In this document: one piece after another, positions 62,585 to 64,000 of the stretch
How positions within the stretch are numbered: position 1 is the first letter of the stretch
How the letters are laid out: each line of letters opens with the position of its first letter
From: Lautropia mirabilis
Lineage (GTDB): Bacteria; Pseudomonadota; Gammaproteobacteria; Burkholderiales; Burkholderiaceae_E
Direction: 5' to 3'
Length of the DNA: 64,000 nucleotides
Assembly: GCF_900637555.1 (NCBI RefSeq)
Contig: NZ_LR134378.1
Location: 2,676,001-2,740,000, forward strand
The notes under the pieces: generated by a model
What the model was told of the DNA's origin: nothing
The model's database searches: none
The model's input: only the letters and a program-made list of their open reading frames with translations
Position numbers and translations under genes: made by a program

Positions 62585-63830
62585 CGTTCGTGCCGGTAGG
62601 GCCGGTCATCACCAGATCACCCAGCGCGGCAAAGAAGCTGTAGCTGTCGTGGGCCCGCAGGAAGGCGCGCGGGTCCAGCTGCCGATCCCGCGCACGCGCC
62701 AGCGTGTCGGGGGTGATGATGGCGCCAGCAGCATCTTCGGTGCCGTCAATGCCGTCACTGTCCGCCGCCAGTGCCCAGACGCCCTTCTGCCCGGCCAGGG
62801 CCAGCGCCATGGCCAGCAGGCTTTCGGTGTTGCGCCCGCCCTTGCCGGCGCCATCCGGCCCGATGGTGACGGTGGCTTCCCCCCCTGACAGCAGCAAGGC
62901 CGGTGCAGCCAGCGGCTGGCCGTAGAGTGCGGTGGAGCGTCCAATGCCAGCCAGCACGGTCCCCATCTGCGCGGCCTCGCCTTCCAGCGCATCGCCCAGG
63001 ATGAGCGGGGTCAGTCCCAGGGTGCGTGCCTCGTCGGCGGCCGCCTTCAGTGCCATCATCGGCGCGGCAATGATCTTCACCTCGGCGCGGGGATGCGGCG
63101 CGGCCGGTGTCATCGGCGTGGCCAGGATGGCCTGCGCGGCGGCGGGAAGTTCCATCCGGTAGCGGGCCACGATGGCCCGGGCCTCTTCGCGTGTGGCCGG
63201 GTCAGCAATGGTGGGGCCGGATGCGATGGCGGCCGGATCGTCGCCCGGCACGTCGGAAACGATGAGGGTGCACAGCCGCGCCGGCAGTGCAGCCTGCGCC
63301 AGCCGCCCGCCCTTGATGGCTGAGAGCTGGCGGCGCAGCACGTTCATCTCGTTGATGGTGGCGCCGCTGGCCAGCAGGATGCGGTTGAGCGCCTGCTTGT
63401 CGGCCAGCGTCATGCCCGGCCCGGGCAGCGTGAGCAGTGACGAGCCACCGCCGGAAATGAGCGCCACTACCAGGTCGTCAGGGCCTAGGCCCTGCACCGC
63501 CTGCAGGATGCGGGTGGAAGCCTGCACGCTGGCCTCGTCCGGCACCGGGTGTGCCGCCTGCAGCACCTCGATGCGGCCGGCCGGCACGGCGTGTCCGTAG
63601 CGGGTCACCACCACGCCCGAGACATCCACGTCCGGCCAGGCGGCATCCACGGCAGCCGCCATGACGGCCGCGCCCTTGCCCGCCCCCACCACCACGCAGC
63701 GCCCGCGCGGCTTCTCGGGCAGATGCCGTCGCACGGCAGCAGCCGGGTCGGCGCTTTTCACGGCAGCATCAAAGATGCGGCGCAGCGCGGCACGCGCGCT
63801 TTCGTCGTTCCAGGTCGTGTTGTTGCTCAT
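62553..63830 (-). CDS. Glycerate kinase, GckA/TtuD (MOFRL) family
   Basis: A 425-residue glycerate 2-kinase; members are sometimes annotated as hydroxypyruvate reductase TtuD. It phosphorylates glycerate to 2-phosphoglycerate in glyoxylate, tartrate or serine-cycle metabolism. The family segments are VVGAGKGAAVMAAAVD, LISGGGSSLLTLP, the IVSDVPGDDPAAIASGPT segment and the C-terminal MOFRL domain with GKGGRNTESLLAMAL and DGIDGTEDAAGA. GAGGAG before the ATG at 63830 sets the start. Confidence 0.92.
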   Translation of the reverse strand: MSNNTTWNDESARAALRRIFDAAVKSADPAAAVRRHLPEKPRGRCVVVGAGKGAAVMAAAVDAAWPDVDVSGVVVTRYGHAVPAGRIEVLQAAHPVPDEASVQASTRILQAVQGLGPDDLVVALISGGGSSLLTLPGPGMTLADKQALNRILLASGATINEMNVLRRQLSAIKGGRLAQAALPARLCTLIVSDVPGDDPAAIASGPTIADPATREEARAIVARYRMELPAAAQAILATPMTPAAPHPRAEVKIIAAPMMALKAAADEARTLGLTPLILGDALEGEAAQMGTVLAGIGRSTALYGQPLAAPALLLSGGEATVTIGPDGAGKGGRNTESLLAMALALAGQKGVWALAADSDGIDGTEDAAGAIITPDTLARARDRQLDPRAFLRAHDSYSFFAALGDLVMTGPTGTNVNDIRVMLVG

Positions 63831-63905
63831 GGCTCCTCGCTCCTTCGGAAACGTTCTTCCACCATTTTGCATCATCACGCCCATGGAGATATTGCTCCAT
63901 TCGCA

Positions 63906-63947
63906 TGAAAAAACCCGGCGCAGGAAAATCCTGCAGCCGGGTTTTTT
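63906..63947 (-). terminator. Rho-independent terminator at the window's end
   Basis: AAAAAACCCGGC-GCAGGA, a short A-rich loop and TCCTGC-GCCGGGTTTTTT form a long stem with T-runs on both strands. It should terminate the leftward gene ending at 63967. Confidence 0.9.
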
Positions 63948-63966
63948 CAGAGGGAAAGCGAGCCGA

Positions 63967-64000
63967 TTACTTGACGGCGATCTTCTCGCAAGCCTCGACG
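63967..64000 (-). CDS. C-terminal end of a leftward gene, truncated by the window
   Basis: The last ten codons read VEACEKIAVK and then TAA at 63967-63969, just upstream of the terminator. Too little is visible to assign a family. Confidence 0.55.
   Translation of the reverse strand, partial: VEACEKIAVK

Overview
The window is GC-rich (roughly two-thirds G+C by eye) and reads as chromosomal DNA of a betaproteobacterium of the order Burkholderiales. The pointers are the RsxB-like ferredoxin next to nth, the small Trp-rich protein (TIGR04438 type), zapA followed by 6S RNA, the hrcA/grpE/dnaK/dnaJ set with a sigma-32 type promoter, and the ubiU-ubiV-ubiT cluster behind a perfect FNR box. A Lautropia-like genus would fit, but that is inference, not something the sequence proves.

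Layout. 1-5.5 kb: the 3' part of pncB, ferredoxin fdxA, an orphan RnfB-type ferredoxin coupled to nth, a DUF1841 gene, an alpha/beta-hydrolase-OsmC fusion and a YbaK-type deacylase. 5.6-9.8 kb: a tandem pair of large paralogous lipoproteins that share their upstream regions and carry internal repeats. 9.8-11.5 kb: a three-lipoprotein cassette (CsgG-like, DUF4810, DUF799). 11.7-14.7 kb: hemL between two toxin-antitoxin modules (Phd/PIN and HicAB). 14.7-19.1 kb: dnaJ, dnaK and grpE. 19.5-28.1 kb: a BON-LysM protein, a GABA-permease-like APC transporter, a LysE exporter behind a small unannotated-looking ORF and hemH, then hrcA, nadK and recN. 28.1-38.8 kb: an outer-membrane factor, a BASS-family transporter and an MdtABC-like RND efflux operon. 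39-43 kb: bamE-dapB and a DsbD/ScsB-like reductase. 43.4-47.9 kb: a ZapB-like coiled-coil protein, zapA, 6S RNA, lgt, the Trp-rich protein, a candidate small RNA and a thioredoxin-MsrA-MsrB fusion. 48.1-50.6 kb: a ferredoxin reductase, an epimerase-like protein and tRNA-Thr. 51.2-55.8 kb: ubiUVT for oxygen-independent ubiquinone synthesis and a TonB-dependent receptor. 55.8-58.9 kb is an accessory patch. 58.9-64 kb: a glutathione S-transferase, a pirin, a uracil/xanthine permease and a glycerate kinase.

The accessory patch is the most unusual part. A membrane-protein gene is split by a 160-bp inverted-repeat element with 4-bp target duplications, and removing the element restores the reading frame. 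A decayed copy of the TonB receptor's 3' end and terminator follows. Then comes a lone AT-rich gene for a 576-aa membrane-anchored protein of unknown function, and an orphan antitoxin. The first ~40 bp of the element recur upstream of the tandem lipoproteins, 50 kb away.

Shared themes: iron-sulfur and redox proteins (FdxA, RnfB, Nth, UbiU/V, MsrAB, DsbD-like, 2Fe-2S reductase), envelope and export functions (RND operon, OMF, BamE, Lgt, lipoproteins), heat shock, and a tendency for conserved proteins to carry low-complexity insertions.
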